Shown in pieces: positions 1-7,345 of a stretch of DNA of 22,593 nt (positions within the stretch are counted from its first letter, which is position 1; each line of letters opens with the position of its first letter). The position numbers and the translations under genes are program-made. The stretch comes from an uncultured Carnobacteriaceae bacterium (GTDB lineage: Bacteria > Bacillota > Bacilli > Lactobacillales > Aerococcaceae): positions 1 through 22,593 of the forward strand of contig CALHVK010000082.1 in assembly GCA_938039195.1 (NCBI GenBank), written 5' to 3'. The notes under the pieces were generated by a model. It was not told the origin of the DNA. It worked only from the letters and a program-made list of their open reading frames with translations, and ran no database searches.

Positions 1-786
1 CCACGCTTGTGTAATACTGATAGCATCTAATGGAAATTCTCCAATCTTTAACAGTGTGTCCTTTGCTTCTTTAAAATCTGGGCAAGAATGGTATAACTCA
101 CTCTCTACAAACGCTTTAAAGGCAAGAGCGCGATGTGGACTCAGTATCATCTTCTCAAACTCTACTTTCATTCGCTCCACAGCTACACGTTCTAAATTCT
201 CTTTTAACACACGAATGGCATCAAATGTTGCTTCTTCAATTGCAAAGCCTAACTGTCCTGAAAAACGCACTGCACGCATCATTCTCAGTGCATCTTCATT
301 AAAGCGTTCCAGAGGATTCCCTACACAACGAATTATTTTTTGCTGTAAATCTTCGATTCCATTAAAGTAATCAACAATTTCCTCTTGGTCGTTCAGTGCC
401 AGTGCATTAATCGTAAAGTCGCGACGCATCAGGTCTTCTTCTAAGCTTCTAACAAAGGTTACAGAGTCTGGATGTCTAAAATCTTGATAGGTCCCTTCTG
501 TACGGAATGTGGTCACCTCATAACTTTCATGATGATGTAATACGAGAACTGTACCATGTTCAATCCCCACATCAACTGTATGCGCAAAGAGACTCTTTAC
601 TTCTTCAGGAGTGGCACTAGTTGCAATATCTACATCAGAGATTTCTTTTCCCAGCACCAAATCACGAACAGAACCACCTACAAAGACAGCCTCATGTCCA
701 GCGTTTTTTAAGGTTTGAAGAACAGGAAGTGCATCCACAAAGAGTGGTACTGCTTGAATGTCTACTTTCCCCTTAAATTCACTCAT
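1..786 (-). CDS. cca: CCA-adding tRNA nucleotidyltransferase, 3' end cut by the window edge
   Basis: Adds or repairs the 3'-terminal CCA of tRNAs in the cytoplasm. The frame is open from the ATG at 786 to base 1, giving 262 residues, so the C-terminal part is missing (class II bacterial enzymes are about 400 residues). The class II nucleotidyltransferase head is clear: GGSVRD at residues 37-42, the metal-binding pair D51/D53 in DVDIATSAT, the RRDFTINAL motif at 121-129, and the neck motif EDALRMMRAVRF at 164-175 that contributes to CTP/ATP selection. An AAGGAG ribosome binding site lies upstream of the ATG. The start overlaps the ypiB stop by 8 bases, so the two are probably translationally coupled. 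Family identity is very sure; CCA-adding rather than poly(A) polymerase is inferred from the firmicute context and motif set. Confidence 0.96.
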   Translation of the reverse strand, partial: MSEFKGKVDIQAVPLFVDALPVLQTLKNAGHEAVFVGGSVRDLVLGKEISDVDIATSATPEEVKSLFAHTVDVGIEHGTVLVLHHHESYEVTTFRTEGTYQDFRHPDSVTFVRSLEEDLMRRDFTINALALNDQEEIVDYFNGIEDLQQKIIRCVGNPLERFNEDALRMMRAVRFSGQLGFAIEEATFDAIRVLKENLERVAVERMKVEFEKMILSPHRALAFKAFVESELYHSCPDFKEAKDTLLKIGEFPLDAISITQAW

Positions 787-1309
787 CTTCTAACTCCTTT
801 AATCGATTCGTTAGTTCCATAAATCGCGCCGAGTCCATTGATTCGAGCGCCTCATTTATTTCTGATTTCAATTGAGAGATTAACACTTCTTTTTGGATAA
901 GGTCTAGTTCATCCTCCACTACTTCCATCTCTTCGGCTTCTTGGATGTAATACGGATTTTTCTCTAACACTGAAAAACTCACCATACTCTTATAAGCATT
1001 TGGGAAGTCTAATTCAACGTAGCAATCCTCTTTCCAGTGAAGACGCATATCATGAAAAGCAACTTCTGGATTATCGAATTTCGTTCCTTCTTTAAAAAAT
1101 AAGAAAGATTCCTGAGCAGGTTTAATCGTTGAAAACAACATTCCTTTTGGAGTAGCTTCCACATGTTCCACAAAATGAATTTGTTTCAACAACAACTCAT
1201 GGTTTAACAAGTAATTTAGAATCCATAAAGACTCTCTTCTTTTTAATGAATGATTTGAAATAAACCACGATATAAACTTCTTCTTTGTTTCTAAACTAGG
1301 GTTAAACAA
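779..1309 (-). CDS. ypiB: YpiB-like UPF0302 protein with C-terminal IDEAL domain
   Basis: A conserved firmicute protein of unknown biochemical role. The N-terminal two thirds match the UPF0302 type (KKKFISWF, RRESLWILNYLL, then aromatic-rich beta segments). The last 35 or so residues, with INEALESMDSARFME, look like an IDEAL domain, a short helical module named for its sequence and found in several Bacillota proteins. The frame can be opened with a TTG at 1330, but that start lies upstream of the AGGAGG at about 1316-1322. A second TTG at 1309 sits six bases after that site and gives a 176-residue protein beginning MFNPSLETKK, so I chose it. With this start the gene begins 10 bases after the ypiA stop. 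Non-ATG start, no signal peptide and no membrane segment. Function should be left open. Confidence 0.88.
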   Translation of the reverse strand: MFNPSLETKKKFISWFISNHSLKRRESLWILNYLLNHELLLKQIHFVEHVEATPKGMLFSTIKPAQESFLFFKEGTKFDNPEVAFHDMRLHWKEDCYVELDFPNAYKSMVSFSVLEKNPYYIQEAEEMEVVEDELDLIQKEVLISQLKSEINEALESMDSARFMELTNRLKELEDE

Positions 1310-1319
1310 AGTATCCCTC

Positions 1320-2591
1320 CTACTCTTCAAAAATAAATGTATAGCGGATAAATTCAGGATTAAATGGATCGACCTTTAAGGCTTCTTGTAAGGCTGGAGC
1401 TGCTAAATCTTTACGTCCTTCTTCTATCATGAAACGAATATAGTCTTCTAAAAATTCGACTGAACTTTCACCAGCTTCATAGGCTTTTTGATAGTTCTCA
1501 AATGATTTCTCATACTCTTCCATTTCCTCATAAATTTTCGCAAACAAATAAAGAATGACTGCATCTTCTTTAGTTTCAAGACTCTCAAGAAAGGCAATAC
1601 TTTCATCGTATTCTTCCTCTTCATTCAATGCTTCTATATAAGAAGTCACATTTAAAAATGAATCGCTATTGAGGTTTACTGCTTCTTTTAATGAAAGAAG
1701 CCCCGCATCTCTTTCACCTGTTGCTAATTCAATCTGCCCTAAAATACGATGAGCTTCATCATTTAAATCATCAAATGCAACCCATTTTTTTGCATAGCTT
1801 TTTGCTTCTTCTTCACGTTTTAGCATCAAGAGACATTGAATAACGTTTAATGTCACTTCAGGATTCTCTTCTTCACGTTCAAGAATCTCTAAATAATACT
1901 CTAACGCCTTTTCGTAGTTGCCTTCAATAGACTCATATGTCCCCATTTGAAGCAATAAATCACTTGAAAGGCCATCAATACTCTCTTCTCCAATATATTG
2001 CTCTAAAGGCTCTTTATTCCCAATTCTAAGAGTAGCTTCGACATATAATTCTTGTGCGCGTTCTTCTTCACCAGTTTCAGTAGGATTTTGCTTTAAGAAT
2101 CTTTCTAAGAAGAAAGCACTACGTTCAAAACTTCCTGCTTCAAACAATAATGTTCCAAGATAAAAATCAATTATTGGTTCATCCTGATCTAAATCTTTTG
2201 CCTTTAATAATTTTTTCTCCGCTAGGTCAAAGTCGCCTTCTTCCTTATACGCTTCCGATTGAACAACTAAGACACTTGGATAATCTGGATCCGTTTCTGG
2301 AATATCATATAAAATCGACAACGCTTGGTCTGTTTCCCCTTCAGCAACTAAAATCTCTGCCAATAAAATCGTCCAAATGGCTTCATCTGGTTCCACTTCT
2401 GTTAGTCGTAATAAGGCACGTTTTGCTTCCTCATAGAATCCGATAGATACAGAATAGGTCGCTAAGTCTGCCATCTCTTGAAGATCTTTTTCTGGGTCAA
2501 AATTGTCAAAAAAATGATGATAGTGTTCATAGACTTTATCAATATCTTGTTCTTGTAAAGCTTGTTCAATTGCGTCGATTACTTGTGTCAT
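1320..2591 (-). CDS. ypiA: TPR-repeat protein, YpiA-like
   Basis: A 423-residue, strongly acidic protein made almost wholly of tetratricopeptide-like helix pairs, for example ALSILYDIPETDPDYPSVL, AEKKLLKAKDLDQDEP, KALEYYLEILEREEENPE and SFENYQKAYEAGESSVEF. Such proteins are cytoplasmic protein-protein scaffolds; the partner is not known from the sequence. The frame can be extended ten residues upstream, but AAAAGGAG lies just before the ATG at 2591 (MTQVIDAIEQ), which fits the roughly 420-residue length I recall for Bacillus YpiA. It heads the ypiA-ypiB-cca group. Upstream lies the hup terminator, and only a weak possible promoter (TTGGTG, 18-base spacer, CATATT) overlaps its T tract, so part of the expression may be read-through. 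No signal peptide. Confidence 0.9.
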   Translation of the reverse strand: MTQVIDAIEQALQEQDIDKVYEHYHHFFDNFDPEKDLQEMADLATYSVSIGFYEEAKRALLRLTEVEPDEAIWTILLAEILVAEGETDQALSILYDIPETDPDYPSVLVVQSEAYKEEGDFDLAEKKLLKAKDLDQDEPIIDFYLGTLLFEAGSFERSAFFLERFLKQNPTETGEEERAQELYVEATLRIGNKEPLEQYIGEESIDGLSSDLLLQMGTYESIEGNYEKALEYYLEILEREEENPEVTLNVIQCLLMLKREEEAKSYAKKWVAFDDLNDEAHRILGQIELATGERDAGLLSLKEAVNLNSDSFLNVTSYIEALNEEEEYDESIAFLESLETKEDAVILYLFAKIYEEMEEYEKSFENYQKAYEAGESSVEFLEDYIRFMIEEGRKDLAAPALQEALKVDPFNPEFIRYTFIFEE

Positions 2592-2651
2592 AATTTCTCC
2601 TTTTGCAAAAAAATATTGCATTTAAATATGTATAAGTTTGATATTTTACAC

Positions 2652-2695
2652 CAAAAAAAGAAGGTGTTATATAGAGTTACCTCTAATATAACACC
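2652..2695 (-). terminator. Rho-independent terminator after hup
   Basis: On the minus strand the arms GGTGTTATAT and ATATAACACC, extended inward by AGAG/CTCT with one bulged base, form a long stem (2663-2695) with a four-base loop. It is followed by CTTCTTTTTTT. It lies 38 bases after the hup stop and isolates hup from ypiA. Confidence 0.88.
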
Positions 2696-2733
2696 AAACA
2701 AAACTTCATGCTATGAAAAATAATTCAGAGGAA

Positions 2734-3012
2734 TTATTTTTTAACTGCATCTTTAAGAGCTTTACCAGCTTTGAATGCTGGAACTTTTGAAGCTTTGATT
2801 TTGATTTCTTTACCTGTTTGAGGGTTACGTCCTTTACGAGCAGCGCGATGGCGTACTTCGAAGTTACCAAATCCGATAACTTGAACTTTTTCACCTGCTT
2901 TTAAAGCTTCTTGAATTGTTTCGAATAACGCTTCAACAGTTGCTGAAACATCTTTCTTTGTTAATTGCGTTTTTTTAGCAACGCGATCTACTAATTCTGC
3001 TTTGTTTGCCAT
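2734..3012 (-). CDS. hup: HU-family histone-like DNA-binding protein
   Basis: The small, basic, homodimeric nucleoid protein that bends and compacts DNA without strong sequence specificity. The 92-residue product has the full HU layout: the N-terminal helical dimer part (MANKAELVDRVAKKTQLTKKD), GFGNFEVRHRAARKGRNPQTG at the base and tip of the beta arm, where the conserved RNPQTG intercalating proline lies, and a lysine-rich C-terminal helix. GGAGGTGA precedes the ATG. The gene has its own near-consensus promoter (3108-3136) and strong terminator, so it is probably a highly expressed single-gene unit. It is the usual single HU of Bacillota (hbs in Bacillus); IHF is ruled out by firmicute context. 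Confidence 0.98.
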   Translation of the reverse strand: MANKAELVDRVAKKTQLTKKDVSATVEALFETIQEALKAGEKVQVIGFGNFEVRHRAARKGRNPQTGKEIKIKASKVPAFKAGKALKDAVKK

Positions 3013-3107
3013 TTTAGTTTCACCTCCGTCAAATAAGAATTTCTATCAGAGTTCGTTGAGTGGTCCAACTTGTCTGGAAATCGAAAATTAGTTTTGATTT
3101 CCTCTAG

Positions 3108-3136
3108 ATTATACCATTCAAACTCTATAGTTTCAA
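3108..3136 (-). promoter_or_regulatory. Promoter of hup
   Basis: On the minus strand TTGAAA (3131-3136), a 17-base spacer and a perfect TATAAT (3108-3113) match the vegetative sigma factor consensus. The transcript would carry a leader of about 90 bases before the hup ATG. This is the best promoter in the window and fits an abundant nucleoid protein. Confidence 0.85.
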
Positions 3137-3175
3137 TGTTTTATATCTTGTTTTATAAGGCTTATATGAATTTTT

Positions 3176-4489
3176 TTACTTTCTTTGACGCGTAATCATA
3201 TGGATGGGTGTTCCTTCAAAGCCAAATGCTGATCGAATTCTGTTTTCTAAGAAACGTTCATATGAGAAATGCATCAATTCAACATCATTTACAAAGGTTA
3301 CAAATGTTGGTGGTTGAATCGCTACTTGCGTCATATAGTAAATCTTCAAACGGTTCCCTTTATCCGTTGGAGTTGGGTTCATTGCGATTGCATCCATTAA
3401 TACATCATTCAATACAGAAGATGAAATACGACGTGAACGAACTTCATGAATCTCTTTTAAGATTGGTGGAATTTTTGTAAGACGTTGTTTTGTCTTCGCA
3501 GATACAAAAATAATTGGAGCATAAGATAAGTATAAGAATTCTTGACGAATCTTATCTTCAAATTCTTTGTAAGTCGAATTATCTTTTTCAAGCGTATCCC
3601 ATTTATTCACTAAAATAACGACACCCTTACCGGCTTCATGAGCGTACCCTGCGATTTTCTTATCTTGTTCTTGAATTCCCTCTTCTGCATTCAAGACCAC
3701 ACAAACAATGTCGCTTCGTTCAATCGCTCTTAAGGCACGTAAGACACTATATTTTTCAGTTGATTCAAAGACACGACCTTTTTTACGAATACCGGCCGTA
3801 TCAATCATCTTGAAAATAGTCCCTTCTTCGTCTTCAAACGTTGTATCGATGGCATCACGAGTCGTTCCTGCAACATTGGAAACAATCACACGTTCTTCTC
3901 CAAGCATCGCATTGACTAAACTTGATTTCCCTACGTTTGGACGACCAATGAAACTGAACTTAATAACGTCTTTATCCTCTTCGTCATCCTTTTCTTCAGG
4001 GAATGCTTTAACAGCTGCATCTAATAAATCTCCAAGTCCTAATCCATGACTTCCTGAAATTGGGAATGGTTCACCAAATCCTAATGAATAGAAATCAAAA
4101 ATTTCAGAACGTAATTCAGGATTATCTACTTTATTTACAGCAAGTAAAACTGGTTTGTTCGTACGATAGAGCAGTTTTGCAATGTGTTCATCTGTCGTTG
4201 TCACGCCCTCTTTCACACTTGTAAGGAAGATAATGACATCGGCTTCTTCCATCGCGATTTCTGCTTGCATACGGATATTTGACATAAACGGTTCATCCGT
4301 AATATCAATTCCACCTGTATCAATAATATTAAAGGAGTGCCCTAACCACTCACCTTCAGAATAGATACGGTCACGAGTAACTCCGGCGATATCTTCTACG
4401 ATTGAGATTCGCTCTCCGACAATACGGTTAAAAATTGTAGATTTCCCAACATTTGGTCTTCCTACAACGGCAATAACTGGTGTTGACAT
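3176..4489 (-). CDS. der: Ribosome biogenesis GTPase Der (EngA)
   Basis: Essential double-GTPase that acts in maturation of the 50S ribosomal subunit. The 437 residues hold two tandem Ras-like G domains and a C-terminal KH-like domain. G domain 1 has GRPNVGKS at residues 10-17, DTGG at 57-60 and NKVD at 119-122. G domain 2 has GRPNVGKS at 182-189, DTAG at 230-233 and NKWD at 295-298. The KH-like part runs from about 350 to the end (NPTPTDKGNRLKIYYMTQ). The linker at 164-174 is acidic. Length is as expected for the family. AAAGGAGGAA precedes the ATG. It follows rpsA after a terminator, with no obvious promoter of its own in the 84-base gap, so some read-through is likely. Confidence 0.98.
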   Translation of the reverse strand: MSTPVIAVVGRPNVGKSTIFNRIVGERISIVEDIAGVTRDRIYSEGEWLGHSFNIIDTGGIDITDEPFMSNIRMQAEIAMEEADVIIFLTSVKEGVTTTDEHIAKLLYRTNKPVLLAVNKVDNPELRSEIFDFYSLGFGEPFPISGSHGLGLGDLLDAAVKAFPEEKDDEEDKDVIKFSFIGRPNVGKSSLVNAMLGEERVIVSNVAGTTRDAIDTTFEDEEGTIFKMIDTAGIRKKGRVFESTEKYSVLRALRAIERSDIVCVVLNAEEGIQEQDKKIAGYAHEAGKGVVILVNKWDTLEKDNSTYKEFEDKIRQEFLYLSYAPIIFVSAKTKQRLTKIPPILKEIHEVRSRRISSSVLNDVLMDAIAMNPTPTDKGNRLKIYYMTQVAIQPPTFVTFVNDVELMHFSYERFLENRIRSAFGFEGTPIHMITRQRK

Positions 4490-4520
4490 ACTATTCCTCC
4501 TTTATCTCTAATTCTATCAT

Positions 4521-4550
4521 AAAAATAGTCTGGAACCAGTCCAGACTATT
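4521..4550 (-). terminator. Rho-independent terminator after rpsA
   Basis: Perfect 10-base stem AATAGTCTGG / CCAGACTATT (4524-4533 with 4541-4550), seven-base loop, followed on the minus strand by a run of T (4521-4525). It lies 23 bases past the rpsA stop and 31 bases before the der ATG. Confidence 0.88.
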
Positions 4551-4573
4551 TCCACTTAACTTATATCTTATTG

Positions 4574-5767
4574 TTATTCTTCAACTTTAAGTTCAGAAAG
4601 TTGATCTCCTAAACGATCTGCTAAAGAGAATGAAACATCTTCTTCAGGTAATTCGTATGTTTCTTCAACCACTTCTTCAACTTCTTCTTTTTCAGGTTTT
4701 GGAGCTTCTTGTAAAGCTTTAATACTTAAAGAAATACGTTGTTGTTCTGGATGAACTTCAAGAACTTTCACTTGAACTTCTTGACCTTCTTTAAGAACTT
4801 CGTGTGGTGTTGCGATGTGTTGGTGAGCAATTTGTGAGATGTGAACTAATCCTTCTACACCAGGGAATAATTCAACAAATGCTCCAAATGTAGTTAGACG
4901 TTTTACTAAACCATCTAATACAGAACCAACTGCTGCGCGTTCTTCAATGTTATCCCATGGTCCTGCTAATGTATCTTTAATTGATAATGATACACGTCCA
5001 CTTTCTGGATCCACAGAGATAACTTTAGCTTGAACTTCTTCGCCAACTTTTAATTTGTCGCTTGCTTTCGCAACGTGCTCGTGAGAGATTTGTGAGATGT
5101 GAACTAATCCATCCACACCACCTAAGTCGATAAATGCACCAAAGTTTGTTAATCGAGCTACTTTACCAGTCACTACAGAACCTTCTTGAATTGCTTCAAA
5201 TACAGCTGCACGCTTAGCTGCTTTTTCAGCTGCAACTAAGTTTTTACGTGATAAGATTAAACGATTTTCGCTTGGTTCGATTTCAACGATTTCAAAAGCT
5301 AATGTTTGGCCTTTGAATTGAGCTAAGTTATCAACATAGTGGTCTGACACCATTGAAGCTGGTACGAAAGCACGAACTCCTGCATCCACTACTAAACCAC
5401 CTTTAACAGCATCCACAACTGGAGCTTCGATGATTTCTTTGTTATCGAATTTAGCTTGAATATCTTCCCAAACTTTACGTGCATCTACACGTTTTTTAGA
5501 AAGTAAGAAACTTCCATTTTCTTTATCTTTGATTTGTTTGATGACTACTAAATCAACGACATCTCCCACAGATAAAACGTCTTCTACACGTTCTACTGGT
5601 GATGTTGATAATTCATTGAAAGGAATAACCCCTTCAACTCCTCCACCGATAATTCCTACGATGGCTTGTTTATCTTGTAGAGTTAATACTTCACCTTGTA
5701 CTAAATCTCCGATTTGAATATCTTTTACGATATCTAGCGCATCTTGCATTGTTTGTAATTCTGACAT
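4574..5767 (-). CDS. rpsA: 30S ribosomal protein S1 homologue with four S1 domains
   Basis: RNA-binding protein of the S1 family; in Bacillota these shorter forms (YpfD in Bacillus) bind RNA and assist some mRNAs but are not equivalent to the six-domain S1 of Proteobacteria. The 397-residue product has four S1/OB repeats at about residues 18-90, 105-175, 190-262 and 277-348. The last two carry the clear TNFGAFIDLGGVDGLVHISQ and TTFGAFVELFPGVEGLVHIS cores; the first two are more divergent. A Glu-rich tail of about 45 residues follows. The longest frame begins 21 residues upstream, but TAGGAGGAAGTCAC directly precedes the ATG at 5767 (MSELQTMQDAL), so I start there. A leader hairpin and a candidate extended -10 lie upstream. 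The gene ends at its own terminator. Confidence 0.95.
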   Translation of the reverse strand: MSELQTMQDALDIVKDIQIGDLVQGEVLTLQDKQAIVGIIGGGVEGVIPFNELSTSPVERVEDVLSVGDVVDLVVIKQIKDKENGSFLLSKKRVDARKVWEDIQAKFDNKEIIEAPVVDAVKGGLVVDAGVRAFVPASMVSDHYVDNLAQFKGQTLAFEIVEIEPSENRLILSRKNLVAAEKAAKRAAVFEAIQEGSVVTGKVARLTNFGAFIDLGGVDGLVHISQISHEHVAKASDKLKVGEEVQAKVISVDPESGRVSLSIKDTLAGPWDNIEERAAVGSVLDGLVKRLTTFGAFVELFPGVEGLVHISQIAHQHIATPHEVLKEGQEVQVKVLEVHPEQQRISLSIKALQEAPKPEKEEVEEVVEETYELPEEDVSFSLADRLGDQLSELKVEE

Positions 5768-5804
5768 GTGACTTCCTCCTAAGCGCGACAATTCATACGA
5801 ACAC

Positions 5805-5835
5805 AAAGTTTGATATTTGTGTAAAATCAAACTTT
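5805..5835. promoter_or_regulatory. Inverted repeat in the rpsA leader
   Basis: Arms AAAGTTTGAT (5805-5814 on the plus strand) and ATCAAACTTT (5826-5835) pair perfectly over 10 bases around an 11-base loop. It lies 38 bases upstream of the rpsA ATG, inside the predicted 5' untranslated region. On the minus (rpsA) strand no T run follows, so it is not a terminator for cmk-rpsA read-through; on the plus strand five T follow, but no plus-strand gene ends here. A role in translational autocontrol or mRNA stability is a guess. Confidence 0.55.
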
Positions 5836-5848
5836 TTATCCACTTACA

Positions 5849-5857
5849 ATCATACCA
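5849..5857 (-). promoter_or_regulatory. Candidate extended -10 promoter of rpsA
   Basis: Minus-strand TGG-TATGAT forms an extended -10 (TGn plus five of six bases of TATAAT). No good -35 is seen at 16-18 bases. It would give a leader of about 75 bases containing the inverted repeat. Confidence 0.42.
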
Positions 5858-5898
5858 CTAAATGAAAACGAATTCTAGTGTTTTTGTGCAAAAACTGG

Positions 5899-6564
5899 TT
5901 AATTCGTTAACTTTTCTTGGATAAGATTCGTAATTTTAGAAACAACTTCTTGAATTGATAGGCTTGTTGTATCGATTTCAATTGCATCATCCGCTTTTTT
6001 CAAAGGAGATTCCTTACGAGTGCTATCTAAAAAGTCACGATGCGCGATTTCTTCTTCTAATTTTTCTAAAGATAACTCAATACCCTTCTCTTGGTTTTCT
6101 CTATAACGGCGAAGCGCGCGTTCTTTAACAGAAGCCACTAAGAAAATCTTTAATTCCGCATTAGGAAGTACCACTGTTCCGATATCTCGACCATCCATAA
6201 TAATTGAATGATTTTCAGCAATCTCACGTTGCATTTGAACAAGTTTCACTCGAACTGCTTTAATCGCTGAAACTTCAGATACATTTCTGGTCACTTCAAG
6301 ATCACGGATTTCACGAGTGACATCTTCTCCATTTAAGAAGACAAGTTGGCCATCTTCGGTATTTTTAAAGCTGATGTCTAAATTCTCTAATAATTCTTCA
6401 ATCGTCTTTTCATCATCAACAGAAATATGATTTCTTAAAAACGCTAATGTGGTCGCACGATACATCGCACCTGTATCTAAATAAAGAAAATTGGTTTCTT
6501 TAGCAATTAGTTTTGAAATTGTACTTTTCCCAGACGAAGCTGGTCCATCAATTGCAACTTGCAT
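5899..6564 (-). CDS. cmk: Cytidylate kinase
   Basis: Phosphorylates CMP and dCMP to the diphosphates with ATP, in pyrimidine nucleotide recycling. The 221-residue protein starts MQVAIDGPASSGKS, with the P-loop GPASSGKS at residues 7-14, followed by LDTGAMYRA (NMP-binding region), MDGRDIGTVVLPNAELKIFL in the middle, and the LID-like region rich in Arg. This is the small monomeric CMK type. A TTG six codons upstream could open the frame, but its position falls over the GAAGGAG ribosome binding site that serves the ATG at 6564, so the ATG is preferred. Unusually, the terminator of the upstream LysM gene ends within a few bases of that ribosome binding site. cmk therefore has no room for a promoter of its own between the two. 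Confidence 0.97.
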   Translation of the reverse strand: MQVAIDGPASSGKSTISKLIAKETNFLYLDTGAMYRATTLAFLRNHISVDDEKTIEELLENLDISFKNTEDGQLVFLNGEDVTREIRDLEVTRNVSEVSAIKAVRVKLVQMQREIAENHSIIMDGRDIGTVVLPNAELKIFLVASVKERALRRYRENQEKGIELSLEKLEEEIAHRDFLDSTRKESPLKKADDAIEIDTTSLSIQEVVSKITNLIQEKLTN

Positions 6565-6578
6565 ACTCTCTCTCCTTC

Positions 6579-6619
6579 TCAAAAAGAAAGCCTGAAACGT
6601 CTTGCGTCTCAGACTTCTT
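6579..6619 (-). terminator. Terminator-like hairpin between the LysM gene and cmk
   Basis: Minus-strand arms AAGAAGTCTGAGACG (6605-6619) and CGTTTCAGGCTTTCTT (6584-6599) pair over 15 positions with two G-U pairs and one bulge, around a five-base loop. A TTTTT run (6581-6585) overlaps and follows the second arm. It lies 17 bases after the LysM gene stop and directly against the cmk ribosome binding site, so it may work as a partial terminator or attenuator for cmk. Confidence 0.72.
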
Positions 6620-6635
6620 ATATTTTAGTCGTATA

Positions 6636-7211
6636 TTATTGTGCTACTTTTAATGTAGTTCCTGGAGCAATGTTATCTCCTGTAAGACCATTAATTTGTT
6701 TTAATGTTGCAACATCCATACCATGATTTACTGCGATACGGTATAAAGTATCTCCAGCCTTAACTGTGTAAGTACCGTAGTTACCGTTTTGTTGTTGCGC
6801 TTGAGTAGTTGGTGTTTGTTGCGTTTGTTCAGCTTGACGAGGAGCTGTTGTTGTAGCTTCGCGAGCTGTTGTTGTAGCCTCTTGTTTTGTTGTAGCAGCT
6901 GTTGTTTCCGGAGTTGCTGTTGTCGTTTCAACAGTCTTCGTTAACATTACATCATCAGCAGTTCTAGGTTTCACTTGATTGCTATTATTGCTAATTGAGA
7001 ACCACATCATAAATAATACTGGTGCTACAATGACAATTAAGAATACAAATAATAAAACATTTGATAATGGTGCTACTGCTTTTCCACCTGAGTTTCTAGC
7101 ACTACGAGAAAATTGACGATTCTTTAAATTCTCTTCTTCGCCAAATTTTCTTTCCCATGGTTGTTCTTCTGTTTGATTTAAATCTTCATTATTATTAAAG
7201 TTATCGCTCAT
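6636..7211 (-). CDS. Membrane-anchored LysM-domain protein (YpbE-like)
   Basis: Predicted single-pass membrane protein with its C-terminal part outside the cell. Of 191 residues, about 1-47 are hydrophilic and charged and should lie in the cytoplasm. Residues about 48-72 (SNVLLFVFLIVIVAPVLFMM) form the one membrane segment. Residues about 73-145 are a low-complexity Thr/Ala/Gln linker. Residues about 147-190 (YTVKAGDTLYRIAVNHGMDV, then INGLTGDNIAPGTTLKV) are one LysM domain, which binds the GlcNAc parts of peptidoglycan. AGGAGGATTTTGA precedes the ATG. Two candidate promoters lie in the 134-base gap upstream and a hairpin terminator follows. Position next to the RecS-type helicase gene matches YpbE of Bacillus. 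The role is unproven; no catalytic domain is present, so it is not a hydrolase by itself. Confidence 0.93.
   Translation of the reverse strand: MSDNFNNNEDLNQTEEQPWERKFGEEENLKNRQFSRSARNSGGKAVAPLSNVLLFVFLIVIVAPVLFMMWFSISNNSNQVKPRTADDVMLTKTVETTTATPETTAATTKQEATTTAREATTTAPRQAEQTQQTPTTQAQQQNGNYGTYTVKAGDTLYRIAVNHGMDVATLKQINGLTGDNIAPGTTLKVAQ
6842..6878. repeat. Imperfect 21-base tandem repeat in the LysM protein linker
   Basis: GAGCTGTTGTTGTAGC occurs at 6842-6857 and again at 6863-6878, a period of 21 bases (seven codons, so frame is kept). It encodes the repeated Ala-Thr-Thr-Thr-Ala pattern of the linker. Related GTTGTTG units flank it. Copy number could vary by slippage without breaking the frame. 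Confidence 0.7.
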
Positions 7212-7262
7212 TCAAAATCCTCCTAATTTGACCCAATGCTATCCTCAGTCAATTCACTACAC

Positions 7263-7291
7263 AATATAGCATATTCTTACACTCAGGGCAA
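7263..7291 (-). promoter_or_regulatory. Proximal candidate promoter of the LysM gene
   Basis: Minus-strand TTGCCC (7286-7291), 17-base spacer ending in TGC, then TATATT (7263-7268): an extended -10 with a fair -35. The transcript would start about 45 bases before the AGGAGG-preceded ATG. Confidence 0.62.
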
Positions 7292-7308
7292 ACTTTTACT
7301 TTAGTACT

Positions 7309-7317
7309 ATTGTAGCA
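7309..7317 (-). promoter_or_regulatory. Distal candidate promoter of the LysM gene
   Basis: Minus-strand TGC-TACAAT (7309-7317), an extended -10 about 46 bases upstream of the proximal one. No clear -35. It begins right after the recS stop, so it would serve the LysM gene only. Confidence 0.42.
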
Positions 7318-7345
7318 TAATTTCTCAAAAAATCACTCTATTTTG

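Noticed and set aside
56..370. Plus-strand open frame of 104 codons opposite cca
   Set aside because: It is the antisense shadow of a strongly conserved cca frame, without a ribosome binding site or recognisable protein features.
2592..2662. Promoter for ypiA between the hup terminator and the ypiA start
   Set aside because: Only a weak TTGGTG/CATATT pair is present, with the -35 overlapping the terminator T tract. It is mentioned under ypiA but not listed as a feature.
6728..6931. Gln-rich minus-strand frame of 67 codons inside the LysM gene
   Set aside because: It is the shifted reading of the Thr/Ala repeat DNA (CAA/CAG runs) and has no start signals.
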